A DNA stretch of 42,603 bases from Alphaproteobacteria bacterium (GTDB taxonomy: Bacteria; Pseudomonadota; Alphaproteobacteria; Micropepsales; Micropepsaceae), in the NCBI GenBank assembly GCA_009693985.1, contig SHWE01000014.1:1-42603 (forward strand), in the 5' to 3' direction. Positions 16,941-26,082 of the stretch are shown here, piece by piece; position 1 is the stretch's first letter, and the number at the start of each line of letters is the position of its first letter. Under the pieces are notes generated by a model. The model made no database searches and was not told where the DNA came from. It worked only from the letters and a program-made list of their open reading frames with translations. A program made the position numbers and the translations under genes.

Positions 16941-18511
16941 CGATGCGCCCGATACGCCGCGCCCTCCTTTCCGTCTCCGACAAAAGCGGGCTGACGGAAT
17001 TCGCGCGCGCGCTGGCGGGCGCCGGCGTGCAGATCCTCTCCACCGGCGGCACGGCGAAAACGCTGCGCGATGCGGGACTCGCCGTCACCGACGTGTCCGA
17101 TGCGACCGGCTTTCCCGAAATCATGGACGGGCGGGTAAAGACGCTGCATCCGAAAATCCATGGCGGGCTGCTGGGTTTGCGAGATAAGCACGCCGACGCC
17201 ATGCGCGCGCAAGAGATCGAGGGCATCGATCTTCTGGTGTGCAATCTCTATCCGTTCGAAGCGACCATCGCCAAAAGCGCATCCTTCGACGAAGCGATAG
17301 AGAATATCGACATCGGCGGTCCGGCGATGATTCGCTCCGCCGCCAAGAATCATGAATGGGTGACGGTCATCGTCGATCCGGAAGATTATGCGTTGGTGCT
17401 TTCCGAGATCGCAAACGGCGGCGTGAAAGCCGAAACGCGGCGCAAGCTTGCGCAGACGGCCTTCGCGCGCACCGCTTACTATGATTCCGCGGTTTCCAAC
17501 TGGCTGGCGGGACACTCCGGCGACGCGAACCCGCCGCGGCGGCGCAGCTTCGCCGGTCTGTTGCGCCAGACGCTGCGCTATGGCGAGAACCCGCACCAAC
17601 AGGCCGCGTTCTATGTCGGCGGCGAGAAGCGTCCCGGCATCGCCACCGCGACCCAGCTTCAGGGCAAGGAGCTTTCCTACAACAACATCGCCGACACCGA
17701 CGCGGCGTATGAATTGGTGGCCGAGCTCGACCGTTCGCGCCCCGCCTGCGCCATCATCAAGCACGCCAATCCCTGCGGCGTTGCGCTGGGCTCCTCGCTC
17801 GCCGATGCCTATGCGAAGGCGCTCGCCTGCGATTCCTTAAGCGCCTTCGGCGGCATCATCGCCTTCAACCGCACGCTGGACGGCGCCGCCGCCGAAGAGA
17901 TCGCCAGACTGTTCACCGAAGTCATCATCGCGCCGAACGCCGATGCGGACGCGCGCCGCATCCTTTCAGCCAAGAAAAATCTGCGCCTTCTGATCGCGGG
18001 GGGCCTCCCCGATCCCAACGCACCCGGCCTCATCTTCCGTTCCGTCGCGGGCGGCATGCTGGTGCAGACACGGGACAATGTGGGAACCGAGCGCGCCGCT
18101 CTCAAGGTCGTGACCAAACGCAAACCCACGGACGCCGAGATCTCCGACATGCTGTTCGCGGCCTCCGTCGCCAAGCATGTGAAGTCGAATGCCATCGTCT
18201 ACGCCAAGGACGGCGTCACCGCCGGCATCGGCGCGGGCCAGGTGAGCCGCATCGATGCCGCGAAGCAGGCGGCGGCGAAGGCCAAGGAAGCGTCCGCCAC
18301 GAATGGCTGGCCGGAGCCGAAGACCAAAGGCTCGGCGGCGGCGTCCGAAGCCTTCTTCCCGTTCCCCGACGGTTTGATCGTCACCGCCGAAGCGGGCGCC
18401 ACCGCGATTATCCAGCCGGGCGGATCGGTGAAGGATGACGAAATTATCAGATGCGCGGACGAACTCGGGCTCGCCATGGTGTTCACCGGCACGCGCCACT
18501 TTAAGCATTAG
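16937..18511 (+). CDS. purH: Bifunctional AICAR formyltransferase / IMP cyclohydrolase
   Basis: Catalyses the last two steps of purine synthesis, formylating AICAR and closing the ring to IMP. 524 residues. The N-terminal MGS-like cyclohydrolase domain (1-195) has [31 protein letters not shown]-like [17 protein letters not shown] and NLYPFE. The transformylase domain (about 200-524) has [14 protein letters not shown], the catalytic [11 protein letters not shown] and [13 protein letters not shown] at 16937 overlaps the di-iron gene stop by ATGA; ATG at 16943 is also possible. Its stop overlaps, on the other strand, the stop of the convergent MFS gene. Confidence 0.96.
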   Translation: MTMRPIRRALLSVSDKSGLTEFARALAGAGVQILSTGGTAKTLRDAGLAVTDVSDATGFPEIMDGRVKTLHPKIHGGLLGLRDKHADAMRAQEIEGIDLLVCNLYPFEATIAKSASFDEAIENIDIGGPAMIRSAAKNHEWVTVIVDPEDYALVLSEIANGGVKAETRRKLAQTAFARTAYYDSAVSNWLAGHSGDANPPRRRSFAGLLRQTLRYGENPHQQAAFYVGGEKRPGIATATQLQGKELSYNNIADTDAAYELVAELDRSRPACAIIKHANPCGVALGSSLADAYAKALACDSLSAFGGIIAFNRTLDGAAAEEIARLFTEVIIAPNADADARRILSAKKNLRLLIAGGLPDPNAPGLIFRSVAGGMLVQTRDNVGTERAALKVVTKRKPTDAEISDMLFAASVAKHVKSNAIVYAKDGVTAGIGAGQVSRIDAAKQAAAKAKEASATNGWPEPKTKGSAAASEAFFPFPDGLIVTAEAGATAIIQPGGSVKDDEIIRCADELGLAMVFTGTRHFKH

Positions 18512-19860
18512 ACCGGGACGGCTCTCTCCTCGCGCACGAAGAGAAGGCCGAGGAACCCGATGAACAGGAACAGCACGATCACCGCCATGCCCCATTGCTG
18601 ACTGCCGCTTGCGGCGGTGGCGAAGGCGACGGCGGCGGGCGCGACGAAGGCTGTCGCATCGCCCGACAGCGCATAGAGCCCGAAGAATTCCGTTACCTGC
18701 GCTTCCGGCGCGATCTTCGCCATCATGGCGCGGCTGTTGGCGTAGGTGGCGACAAGGCAGACCGCGATCAGGCTGACGGTGGCGATGTAGAACATCTCCG
18801 GCGCGGTCTCGAAGAACGGCAAGGATGACGCCGCCGTTCCCGGCACATAGGGGATGACGAAGAACAGCTGGTCTGGCGCGAAGCCGAGCGAGAACAAAGC
18901 CGCCAGCATCATCCCGCCGAGCGACAATAGCAGCGCGCGCCTGGTGCCGATGCGATCACCGATGCGACCGCCGAGAAATCCGCCAAGCGCGGCAAACACC
19001 GAAAGCAGGATGCCGTAGAGCGCGCTCTCGATCTCGCCCCAGCCGAACACGCCCGCCGCATAGACGCCGCCGAAGGCGAGCATCACATTCAGCCCGTCAT
19101 TGTAGATCATGCGCGCGGCGAGATAGGCCGCGACATTGCGGTAATGCTTGAGGCTCTTGAAGGTGCGCGCAGCGGACGAAATCCCGCGCCGCACCGCTTC
19201 GCGATAGGGCAAACGTCGCGACGGATTGTCGGGCGTGAAGAGGAAGAACGGCAGGCTGAAGAGCACAAGCCAAAGCGCCGTCAGTGGGCCGGAAATCCGT
19301 TCGTGCTCGTGGGCCGCGCGGTCGAGGCCGAACAAAGGCTGCTCAGGCAGATAGATGAACAACAGCACGAACAGCAGCAGCACGATGCCGGCGACATTGC
19401 CGAGCGCGTAACCGAGTCCCGACCAGCGGCCGATGCGCCCCGGCGGCGCCAATGCCGGCAGCATCGCGCCATGGAACACCAGCGACCCGTCATAAGCGAA
19501 ATTGGAGAGCGCAATCGCGAGGCCGATTCCGGCAAGGCCAAGCCCCGCCCCGCCGGGCGCGCCGAACCACAACGCCGCCGTGCTCAACGCGAGCAACAGC
19601 GTGAAGAATGCGACCCACGGTTTGCGCCGCCCGCCGGCATCCGCGATGGCGCCGAGGAACGGCGCCGTCATCGCCACCACGAGCCCGGCATAGCCCTGAT
19701 ACGCCGCCCACAGCGCCTGGCCGCGCACCGGATCTCCGATAATGTCGCGCGAGAAATAGGTCGCGTAGACATAGACGGTGATGACCAGCACATAGGGATT
19801 GCGCGCCCATTCGAACAGCACCCAGGACACGCGGCCGAACTTAGAATTTTTTGCCGGCAT
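18508..19860 (-). CDS. MFS transporter, UMF1 (Atg22-like) family
   Basis: A 450-residue permease with about 12 predicted helices. The start [24 protein letters not shown] and the loop [18 protein letters not shown] are typical of the UMF1 family, related to the yeast vacuolar amino-acid effluxer Atg22; substrates in bacteria are unknown. The C-terminal bundle includes [16 protein letters not shown], also typical. ATG at 19860 overlaps the end of the SH3-domain gene by 20 bases, so the two form an operon. It converges on purH and overlaps its stop by 4 bases with no terminator visible between them. Confidence 0.88.
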   Translation of the reverse strand: MPAKNSKFGRVSWVLFEWARNPYVLVITVYVYATYFSRDIIGDPVRGQALWAAYQGYAGLVVAMTAPFLGAIADAGGRRKPWVAFFTLLLALSTAALWFGAPGGAGLGLAGIGLAIALSNFAYDGSLVFHGAMLPALAPPGRIGRWSGLGYALGNVAGIVLLLFVLLFIYLPEQPLFGLDRAAHEHERISGPLTALWLVLFSLPFFLFTPDNPSRRLPYREAVRRGISSAARTFKSLKHYRNVAAYLAARMIYNDGLNVMLAFGGVYAAGVFGWGEIESALYGILLSVFAALGGFLGGRIGDRIGTRRALLLSLGGMMLAALFSLGFAPDQLFFVIPYVPGTAASSLPFFETAPEMFYIATVSLIAVCLVATYANSRAMMAKIAPEAQVTEFFGLYALSGDATAFVAPAAVAFATAASGSQQWGMAVIVLFLFIGFLGLLFVREERAVPV

Positions 19861-20392
19861 GAACGCCCCAGAGGCGCGAGCGCTCGATCCAGCCCTTGGC
19901 GGTGTCGAATTCCACTTCGCAGGCCCGCATCCCGCAATTCTCGATGCGTCCGATGGCGCCGGGCTGCGCCTCGGCGAGGACATCCGAATCCGCGTTCTCG
20001 CCCTCGCGTATCGCCACATCCCTTGTGCCTATCACCAGGGCAGTGCGCTCGCGCGACAGCAGCGCCATGTGGATCCAGCCGATCTCGCCGTCCATGTCGC
20101 GCACGCGCCGCCACACTTCAAAGGACGACAGCACCTCCACCGGCAGGCCTTTGCGGTGATAGACCCATTTGATGCGATGCTTGTCGCTCGGCCCTTCGCG
20201 CATATAGGTCTTGGCGTCCTTGAAGCTGACGAAATAGGGATCGTCCGCGGACGACGCGGGAGCGGCCGCCAAGACAAGCGCAAACGCGAAACCAGCCTTC
20301 CGGATTATCGACGCCACGCAAGAGACCCGCGAATCACCGTTTCCGTTGTAAGCCGAAGCGAAGGCCCGTAAAAGCCGCTTGTTGAATCTCAT
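19841..20392 (-). CDS. Exported SH3-domain protein
   Basis: A 183-residue exported protein. After a signal peptide ending at PASSADD come two tandem bacterial SH3-like modules: the first around SFKDAKTYMREGPSDKHRI, LPVEVLSSFEVWRRVRD and GEIGWIHMALLS, the second around DVAIREGENADSDVLAEAQ and AKGWIERSRLWGV. Such domains bind peptidoglycan or proteins in the periplasm. ATG at 20392 has GGAGG 4 bases upstream, but it leaves only 30 bases to the divergent dehydrogenase start. GTG at 20317 gives a cleaner signal peptide (158 residues) and is the alternative. The stop overlaps the UMF1 permease start. Confidence 0.83.
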   Translation of the reverse strand: MRFNKRLLRAFASAYNGNGDSRVSCVASIIRKAGFAFALVLAAAPASSADDPYFVSFKDAKTYMREGPSDKHRIKWVYHRKGLPVEVLSSFEVWRRVRDMDGEIGWIHMALLSRERTALVIGTRDVAIREGENADSDVLAEAQPGAIGRIENCGMRACEVEFDTAKGWIERSRLWGVHAGKKF

Positions 20393-20422
20393 CCTCCCTC
20401 CGCCGGCCTCAAGAGCAAAGCC

Positions 20423-21391
20423 ATGAAAAAGCCCCTCGTCATCGTCACACGCCGGTTGCCCGACCAGGTCGAGGCGCGGCTGAAGGATCAATTCGATGCG
20501 CGGCTCAACGCGGCCGATGTGCCGATGGACGCGGCCACGATGAAGGCGGCGGTAGCGACGGCCGAGGTGCTGGTGCCCACCGTCACCGACAAGGTCGGCG
20601 CCGACATCATCGCAGCCGCCGGCCCGCAATTGAAGCTGATCGCCAATTTCGGCGTCGGCTACAATCATATCGACGCGAAGGCAGCCGCTGCGCGTGGCAT
20701 CGCGGTCACCAACACGCCGGGCGTGCTGACGGACGCCAGCGCCGATATCGGCATGACGCTTATCCTGGCGCTGACGCGGCGCGCGGTGGAAGGGATGAAG
20801 CTGTTGGAAGCGGGCGGCTTCACCGGCTGGTGCCCGACCTGGATGATGGGCCCGGGCCTGCGCGGACGGCCGCTCGGCATCATCGGCATGGGCCGTATCG
20901 GCGAAGCGATGGCCCGGCGCAGCAAAGCCTTCGGGATGGTCATCCACTATCACAACCGCAAACGGGTCGCCGCCGAGATAGAGCGCGAGCTTGAAGCGAC
21001 CTATTGGCCCGACCTCGACGCCATGCTGCCCGAGATGGACATCGTCTCGATCAACACGCCATCGACGCCGGAGACGCGCCATCTCTTCTCGGCCGAGCGG
21101 CTGGCCCGCATGAAAAAGACGTCCTATCTCATCAACACCGCGCGCGGCGACATCATCGACGAGGCGGCCCTCGCCGCCGCGCTGGAGAACGGCGCGCTGG
21201 CGGGCGCCGGGCTCGACGTCTACGAGCACGAGCCGAAAGTTCATCCCAAGCTGATCGGACGGCGCGACGTGGTGCTGCTGCCGCATCTGGGCTCCAGCAC
21301 CTATGAAGCGCGCCATGGCATGGGCGCCAAGGTCATCGCCAATATCGAAGCCTTCGTCGCCGGCACCGCGCTGCCCGACCGCGTCAACTGA
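20423..21391 (+). CDS. D-2-hydroxyacid dehydrogenase (glyoxylate/hydroxypyruvate reductase-like)
   Basis: NAD(P)H-dependent reduction of 2-keto acids such as glyoxylate or hydroxypyruvate; 322 residues. The split substrate domain (1-100 and about 293-322) has NFGVGYNHIDAKAAAARGI and NTPGVLTDASAD. The Rossmann domain has LGIIGMGRIGEAMARR (glycines 155-160), with HNRK at the cofactor-specificity loop, which suggests NADP. The catalytic residues are Arg241 (NTARGDIID), Glu270 (DVYEHEP) and His288 (LLPHLGSST). Cys/Trp residues around GWCPTWMMG line the substrate cleft in relatives. It is divergent from the SH3/UMF1 pair. Confidence 0.92.
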   Translation: MKKPLVIVTRRLPDQVEARLKDQFDARLNAADVPMDAATMKAAVATAEVLVPTVTDKVGADIIAAAGPQLKLIANFGVGYNHIDAKAAAARGIAVTNTPGVLTDASADIGMTLILALTRRAVEGMKLLEAGGFTGWCPTWMMGPGLRGRPLGIIGMGRIGEAMARRSKAFGMVIHYHNRKRVAAEIERELEATYWPDLDAMLPEMDIVSINTPSTPETRHLFSAERLARMKKTSYLINTARGDIIDEAALAAALENGALAGAGLDVYEHEPKVHPKLIGRRDVVLLPHLGSSTYEARHGMGAKVIANIEAFVAGTALPDRVN

Positions 21392-21570
21392 ACCCCGCTT
21401 GCGCGGCCCGCTCATTCCCGCATTTTCCATTCGCAGTTTCATATTGGGAGTCTAAGCGAACTTTGACTCGCGGGGATTGGCCGCGAATAAGTCCTCGCAA
21501 TCCCTGTGCATTTTACGGTCAAGTCCGCGCTGGGGAACTCTCCGGAGCTTTCTCTTGGGCTTTATTTGGT

Positions 21571-22008
21571 TTACGCGCCGATAACTTTGTTTGTGCAAGT
21601 ATTCGCCATATCGACTTCGCGCCGAATCGCCTGGAAATCATTGTGGGTGGTGCGGATATTCTCGATCGCCGCCGCAAGTCCGCCGACCTCCAATTGTTCA
21701 AGACGCACCAGCGCGGAATCGATCGCCTCGGCGGATCGCTGGCGCAAAGCCGCGATGTCGGATTTCGTTTCGGCGCCGACCGGTACCGGCGCCATCAATG
21801 CGGTGTTGGCGTTGCCGCGCTCGAGGCGAAAATTCTGGGCGGCTCCAAACAGGTCGTTCGAGAGGTCGATCAGCGCGGGGATGCGCTGAGCCTCTTCCTG
21901 GGTCTTGAGGGTCTGTATCGCATAAAAGGCGCACACCGCGACAAGGGCCAACGTCAACAGACCGGTGACGGCCTGGAGCAAAACGCGGATCGAAAGCAAC
22001 CGCTTCAT
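21571..22008 (-). pseudogene. Truncated chemoreceptor (N-terminal sensing part only)
   Basis: 145 residues beginning MKRLLSIRVLLQ, with a membrane helix (about 12-32) and a helical periplasmic segment containing ALIDLSNDLFGAAQNFRLERG, a pattern I know from the start of methyl-accepting chemotaxis proteins in Bradyrhizobium-like bacteria. The frame ends after IRREVDMA with an unrelated tail, NTCTNKVIGA. There is no second membrane span, HAMP or MCP signalling domain, and the adjacent 180 bases are AT-richer and show none of them. It looks like the 5' end of a receptor gene cut by a deletion or rearrangement. A small standalone sensor protein is less likely. GTG at 22023 is an alternative start. 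Confidence 0.62.
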
Positions 22009-22290
22009 GTCAGGAATACGCACCCCGGCAAGGTCTATCCCAGTCGATGGCTTTTCGCGTCTTTTCGCGCGTCTCCGTTTGGACCCTGTTTCTCGGGACG
22101 GAGCACCATCGACAGCCCTAAAATAGGGGCGCGACGATTAACAAATACTCGCGAAACGATAGAGGGGCAAAGCCTGGAGGGTGGGGTTTTGGCGGAAGAA
22201 GTTCCGTAGCGCCAACCACTCCTTAACCATGTTCGCAGGTGGCGGCGTCTTCTGGCATGATGCTTGGCAGGGATTGTGAGGGGACTGGAC

Positions 22291-22587
22291 ATGGCCAAGG
22301 CATATTGGGTTACTACTTATCGTTCCATTTCGAATCAGGATGCGCTCGCCGCTTACGCGAAATTGGCGGCACCCGCGCTTCAGGGCGCGGGAGGACGCTT
22401 CCTCGCGCGCGGACTTCCCGCCATGACCAAGGAGGGCGGTCTGATGCAACGCACCGTGCTGATCGAATTCCCCAGCGTGGCCGCTGCCATCGCCGCCTAT
22501 AACGGCGCGGGGTACAAGGAAGCGCTCGCGGCGCTCGGCACGAATTCCTGCGAGCGCGAGATCCGCATCATCGAAGGGATCGAGTAA
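22291..22587 (+). CDS. DUF1330 family protein
   Basis: A 98-residue protein of the DUF1330 dimeric alpha-beta barrel fold: AYWVTTYRSISNQDALAAYAK, APALQGAGGRFLARG, QRTVLIEFPSVAAAIAAYNG and YKEALAALG are the four blocks of the family. The function of the family is unknown. No signal peptide, so cytosolic. ATG at 22291 has GAGGGG 7 bases upstream; the ATG 27 bases earlier lacks this. It stands alone, converging on a beta-propeller gene. Confidence 0.85.
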   Translation: MAKAYWVTTYRSISNQDALAAYAKLAAPALQGAGGRFLARGLPAMTKEGGLMQRTVLIEFPSVAAAIAAYNGAGYKEALAALGTNSCEREIRIIEGIE

Positions 22588-22596
22588 AACGCGAAC

Positions 22597-22625
22597 CGGG
22601 TGAGGGGCGATTTACCCCCCACCCG
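22597..22625. terminator. Hairpin between convergent genes
   Basis: CGGGTGAGGGG (22597-22607) pairs with CCCCCCACCCG (22615-22625) across a 7-base loop, between the convergent DUF1330 and propeller genes. A U-run is absent on both sides, so a Rho-independent role is uncertain; it may serve both directions. Confidence 0.45.
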
Positions 22626-22645
22626 ATCCAGCGCGATTTCTTCGC

Positions 22646-23707
22646 TTACTGCGCGGCGATCCGGAATTTTTGGACGCGCTTGCCGCGGTTCTCGGCGAGA
22701 TAGACATTGCCCTTCGTATCCACCGCGATCCCGTGCGCCTGATTGAACTGGCCGGGGAAGCTGCCGGGACGGCCGAAGCTCGACAGCACCTTGCCGCTCG
22801 CCCGGTCGAGAATGTCGATCTGGGCGCTGTTCTGATTGATGACATACATCAGGCGCTGCTGCGGATCGGGCGAGAAGTCGATCGCCACGGCCGAACCGCC
22901 GCTCTGCTTCAATGCGCCGCCCGCTTGCGGGGTGACCGGCTTCCACGGCACCTGGATGGTGCGCTTCAGCGCGCCCATCTTGTCGTAGACGCGGATGGCC
23001 GCGCCCTGCCGGTTGCAGACATAGACCATGCCGTCCTTTGCCATCGTCAGGCAGTGCACGGTTTCCATGTCCTCGATCTTCCACTGGCGCAGGAATTTGC
23101 CGGTCTTGTCCATCACCGCGACGCGGCGGTTGGAATCGGAGCCCTCACCGTCCGAGACATAGACATCGCCATTGCCGCGATCGACAAAGATGCTCGATGG
23201 CATAAAGAATTGCGCGGCCGCTGAATTGAGCGGCTTGCCCTTCGGCGTCCCGTCGGACGAATCGACTTTGCCCTTCGTGCCGATCTGAAGCAGTAGCCGC
23301 TTTCCGTCGCGGGTATATTTCTGCACCATCCCGGAGGGCGCGCTGGCGACCCAGAAATTGCCTTCCGCATCGAAATGACAGGAGTGCAGCCGGTCGTCGA
23401 ACTGAGGACCGTTCCAGGATTGGACGACATTGCCGGCCGGATCGAATTCGATGATCTGCGGCGCCAATTTCGCGCCGTTGAGATCGCCTTCGACGACGTC
23501 CTGCCGGTTGAGGATGAAGACATGGTCCTGCGCATCGACGCACAGACCGCCGAGGCCGCCGAGCACCCATTGATTGGGCAGCGGTTTCGGCCAAGCCATT
23601 TCCACCTCGTAGCGCGGCGCGGTTTGGGCGAGCGCGGGGCCGGCGATGATGGCAGCCGCAACCGCGAATGTTGCGAGCAAAGAAGCTTTGGAAACGCGCT
23701 TTTTCAT
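22646..23707 (-). CDS. Exported NHL / PAL-like six-bladed beta-propeller, divergent member
   Basis: 353 residues: signal peptide ending GPALAQ, then NHL-type blades (for example GGLCVDAQDHVFILNRQD, DGMVYVCNRQGAAIRVYDK, HGIAVDTKGNVYLAENRG). One histidine begins each of three alternate blades: His108 (DDRLHSC), His218 (ETVHCL) and His325 (QAHGIAVD), spaced 110 and 107. This is the layout of the zinc ligands in peptidyl-alpha-hydroxyglycine amidating lyase, so a metal-dependent lyase or hydrolase role is a reasonable guess. ATG at 23707 has GGAGGA 7 bases upstream; the open frame extends to 23779 but has no better start. It is divergent from a cupin gene and distinct in sequence from the other three propellers. 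Confidence 0.82.
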   Translation of the reverse strand: MKKRVSKASLLATFAVAAAIIAGPALAQTAPRYEVEMAWPKPLPNQWVLGGLGGLCVDAQDHVFILNRQDVVEGDLNGAKLAPQIIEFDPAGNVVQSWNGPQFDDRLHSCHFDAEGNFWVASAPSGMVQKYTRDGKRLLLQIGTKGKVDSSDGTPKGKPLNSAAAQFFMPSSIFVDRGNGDVYVSDGEGSDSNRRVAVMDKTGKFLRQWKIEDMETVHCLTMAKDGMVYVCNRQGAAIRVYDKMGALKRTIQVPWKPVTPQAGGALKQSGGSAVAIDFSPDPQQRLMYVINQNSAQIDILDRASGKVLSSFGRPGSFPGQFNQAHGIAVDTKGNVYLAENRGKRVQKFRIAAQ

Positions 23708-23827
23708 TGGTCGTCCTCCCGACGGCGATCTCGCGGCGGATAATGCCTTCCCACCGCACCTCTTAGCAATGGCGGCCAAGAATGGCGGTTTGTGCTAATT
23801 TTCCGCAGGCAAACGCAGGAGGGAGTG

Positions 23828-24250
23828 ATGAACAACAAAGTGATAGGTGCAGGCCTCATTCTGGCGACAGCCGCGCTCGCCGCCACATGGTCCTTCGCGG
23901 CGCAGCAATCCGAGCAGCCCGGCTCGGGCTTCCAGCCCAACGCCTATTTCCAGATGCCGCTCGAAAAGGATCCGACCCGCCAGGTACGGCTGCAAAACGT
24001 CATTCTTCCACCCGGCGCGGCCAACCGGTTCCACCGTCATCCGGGCGATCAATGGTGGGCGGTGCAGGAAGGCGAGATGACCTACACGGTGAGGGGCCAG
24101 ACCCCGCGCGTGCTCAAGCCGGGGGAGTTCGTCTATGTCCCGCGCGGCACCATCCATCGCAACCAGAACCTGACCAATCGTCCGGTGCGCTCCATCGAGC
24201 TCAACATCACCGACCGCGACAAGCCGCAGACCGAACAAGTGCCGGATTAA
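23828..24250 (+). CDS. Exported cupin-domain protein
   Basis: 140 residues. An N-terminal hydrophobic segment (about 5-25) acts as signal peptide or anchor. The single cupin barrel has the first motif RFHRHPGDQWWAVQEGEM (His69, His71, Gln75 and Glu82 region as metal ligands) and the second PGEFVYVPRGTIHRNQN (His110). Small cupins bind a metal and act as isomerases, dioxygenases or binding proteins; the substrate here is unknown. ATG at 23828 is preceded by AGGAGGGAG. It diverges from the propeller gene across a 120-base gap and is followed 147 bases later by a metallo-hydrolase lipoprotein. Confidence 0.85.
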   Translation: MNNKVIGAGLILATAALAATWSFAAQQSEQPGSGFQPNAYFQMPLEKDPTRQVRLQNVILPPGAANRFHRHPGDQWWAVQEGEMTYTVRGQTPRVLKPGEFVYVPRGTIHRNQNLTNRPVRSIELNITDRDKPQTEQVPD

Positions 24251-24397
24251 GCAGGAAATTCTTTCCGTCGGCGGCGCCCGTCCGGGCGCGGTCACTTTTG
24301 TGCTAGTCTATCGACAGGAAACGGACATTGTGGCCGAGTCCGGGCCATCGCCTTTGCGGCGGATGGCGGAAAATCAATTCCCTGGGAGGAGACGAAT

Positions 24398-25861
24398 ATG
24401 CGGATACGCGCAAGTTTTGCCGGATTGGCTGTCATGCTGGCGGTCGTCGGTTGCTCGCAACAAGAAACAGCGGGCGGCGGCGGGAGTGGCATCGAAGGCG
24501 TCGCCAACGCCATGGGCGCGACCAATCTCAACACGATCGAATATGCCGGCTCGGGATCGGTGTTCGGCTTCGGACAAGCCTATCTGCCGGGCGAGGCGTG
24601 GCCGCGGTTCGATCAGGAAGTCTATCGCGTGCAGGCCAATTACCAGGCCCCCGCGTTTCGGCTCGATCAAACGCGCAGCCAAGGCATGCACCCGCCGCAT
24701 GGTGGCGCGGCGCAGCCGATCGCGGGCGATCAGCGCACGGTCGCGGTCGTCAACGGCGAAAGCGCCTGGGCGGAAAATGGCGACATGGCGACTCCCAATC
24801 CGGGCGGCGCGGCGGGCGACCGCCGGCGCATGCTGTGGGCGACGCCGCATGGCGTGATCAAAGCGGCGCTGGCCAATAACGGCACGCTCGAAGGCAACAC
24901 CATCACCTTCACCGCCGAGGGCCGCGAGTTCAAAGCGACCGTGAGCGGCGATAATCTGGTCGAGAAGGTCGCGTACCTCAACACCAATGAAGTGATCGGC
25001 GATTATCCCGTCGAGGTCACCTATTCCGATTACATGGATTACAACGGCGTCAAATTCCCCACCCACATCGTGCAGACCGATGACGGTCATCCGACCTTCG
25101 ACATCCGCATCACCAGCATGCAGCCGAATGCGGCGGTCACCATGGACGTACCGGCGAATGTGACGAACGCGGCGCCCCCTGCCCCGATGACGGCCAAATC
25201 GGAAGTGCTGGGCCCGGGCTTCTGGTACATCAACGCCGGCGGCACGTGGAGTTGGGCGCTCGACTTCGGCGACCATGCGGTCGTTGTCGAAGCCATCACC
25301 AGCGAAGCGCGTTCGCTCGCGGTCCTCGAAGAGGTCCGCCGGCTGATGCCCAACAAACCGATCCGCTACCTCCTCAATACGCATGCCCATTACGACCATG
25401 CCGGCGGCTTGCGCACCTTCGTGCAGCAGGGCATCACCATCGTGACGCATGAGATGAACGTGCCGTTCTACAAGGAAGTCTGGGCGCGTCCGCGCACCAT
25501 CGCGCCGGATTCGCTTTCGAAGGAGCCCAAGGAAGCAGTTTTCGAAACGGTCTCCGACAAGAAGGTGATGACCGGCGGCGGCAAGACCCTTGAGCTCTAT
25601 TACATGAAGAACACCGGCCATAACGGCGCCAATCTGCTGATCTATGCGCCGCAGCAGGGCGTGGTGTTCTGGGGCGACGGTTACAATCCGCCGCCCGGCG
25701 ATGATCCGATCGATCCGGCGCGCACGCCGGAATATGGGATCGATCTGATCCGCGTCATCAACGAAAACAACCTCAATGTCAGGACGATCGCGCCGGCCCA
25801 TGGCGCGGGCTCGCGGCCCTACGACAATCTGAGGAAGGCCGCCGGCTTGATGGCACCGTAA
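24398..25861 (+). CDS. MBL-fold metallo-hydrolase, predicted lipoprotein
   Basis: 487 residues in two parts. The N-terminus is a lipoprotein signal with lipobox VVGC (Cys19). Residues about 35-265 form a beta-rich region with PHGVIKAAL and FPTHIVQTDDGHPTFDIRI. Residues 266-487 are a metallo-beta-lactamase fold with the complete di-zinc set: His329, His331, Asp333, His334 in NTHAHYDHAGG, then His408, Asp427 (FWGDGYN) and His468 (APAHGAG). It is a paralogue of the gene at 29382-30941, sharing both the unusual N-terminal region and the hydrolase domain. It probably hydrolyses an ester, lactone or amide outside the cytoplasm. Good GGAGGAG ribosome site before ATG 24398. Confidence 0.87.
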   Translation: MRIRASFAGLAVMLAVVGCSQQETAGGGGSGIEGVANAMGATNLNTIEYAGSGSVFGFGQAYLPGEAWPRFDQEVYRVQANYQAPAFRLDQTRSQGMHPPHGGAAQPIAGDQRTVAVVNGESAWAENGDMATPNPGGAAGDRRRMLWATPHGVIKAALANNGTLEGNTITFTAEGREFKATVSGDNLVEKVAYLNTNEVIGDYPVEVTYSDYMDYNGVKFPTHIVQTDDGHPTFDIRITSMQPNAAVTMDVPANVTNAAPPAPMTAKSEVLGPGFWYINAGGTWSWALDFGDHAVVVEAITSEARSLAVLEEVRRLMPNKPIRYLLNTHAHYDHAGGLRTFVQQGITIVTHEMNVPFYKEVWARPRTIAPDSLSKEPKEAVFETVSDKKVMTGGGKTLELYYMKNTGHNGANLLIYAPQQGVVFWGDGYNPPPGDDPIDPARTPEYGIDLIRVINENNLNVRTIAPAHGAGSRPYDNLRKAAGLMAP

Positions 25862-25883
25862 AGAGTCGCGCGTAAAAAGTTAT

Positions 25884-25921
25884 GGCCGGCGAGACTTGCG
25901 TTTCGCCGGCCCTTTTCTTTT
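25884..25921 (+). terminator. Rho-independent terminator after the MBL-fold gene
   Basis: GGCCGGCGA (25884-25892) and TCGCCGGCC (25903-25911) form a perfect 9-bp stem with a 10-base loop, followed by C and a TTTTCTTTT run. It lies 22 bases after the stop of the hydrolase gene. Confidence 0.8.
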
Positions 25922-25931
25922 CAACACCACA

Positions 25932-26060
25932 TGTCATTCCCGGCCGAGCAGCCGAAGGTTGCGAGGGGAAGGGAATCCATCTTTCGAAATTGAGACTCTG
26001 CTTTATCCAAATGGATCCCCTTCCCTCGCATCGCTAATGCGATGCTCGCCGGGGATGACA
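25932..26060. repeat. Nested inverted-repeat intergenic element
   Basis: Outer arms TGTCATTCCCGGCCGAGC (25932-25949) and GCTCGCCGGGGATGACA (26044-26060) are inverse copies with one mismatch and one extra base. Inner arms GCGAGGGGAAGGGAATCCAT (25961-25980) and ATGGATCCCCTTCCCTCGC (26011-26029) are also near-inverse. The 129-bp unit would fold into a long hairpin. It resembles the short mobile repeats (TGTCATTCC...GGAATCCAT type) that are scattered between genes in Bradyrhizobium and relatives. Only one copy is in this window. Confidence 0.72.
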
Positions 26061-26082
26061 CGGGAGCCCAATTTTCCGCCGC

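Noticed and set aside
20393-21442. Upstream extension of the SH3-domain frame, antisense to the dehydrogenase
   Set aside because: Only the last 183 residues have domains and a signal peptide; the rest mirrors the well-supported dehydrogenase gene.
23769-23788. Direct repeat AATGGCGG twice, 12 bases apart, between propeller and cupin genes
   Set aside because: Short and GC-rich; such pairs are common by chance in this sequence, and no second copy was seen at other propeller promoters.
24274-24289. GCGCCC/GGGCGC hairpin after the cupin gene
   Set aside because: Six-bp stem followed by GGTCACTTTTG, too weak a U-run to call a terminator.
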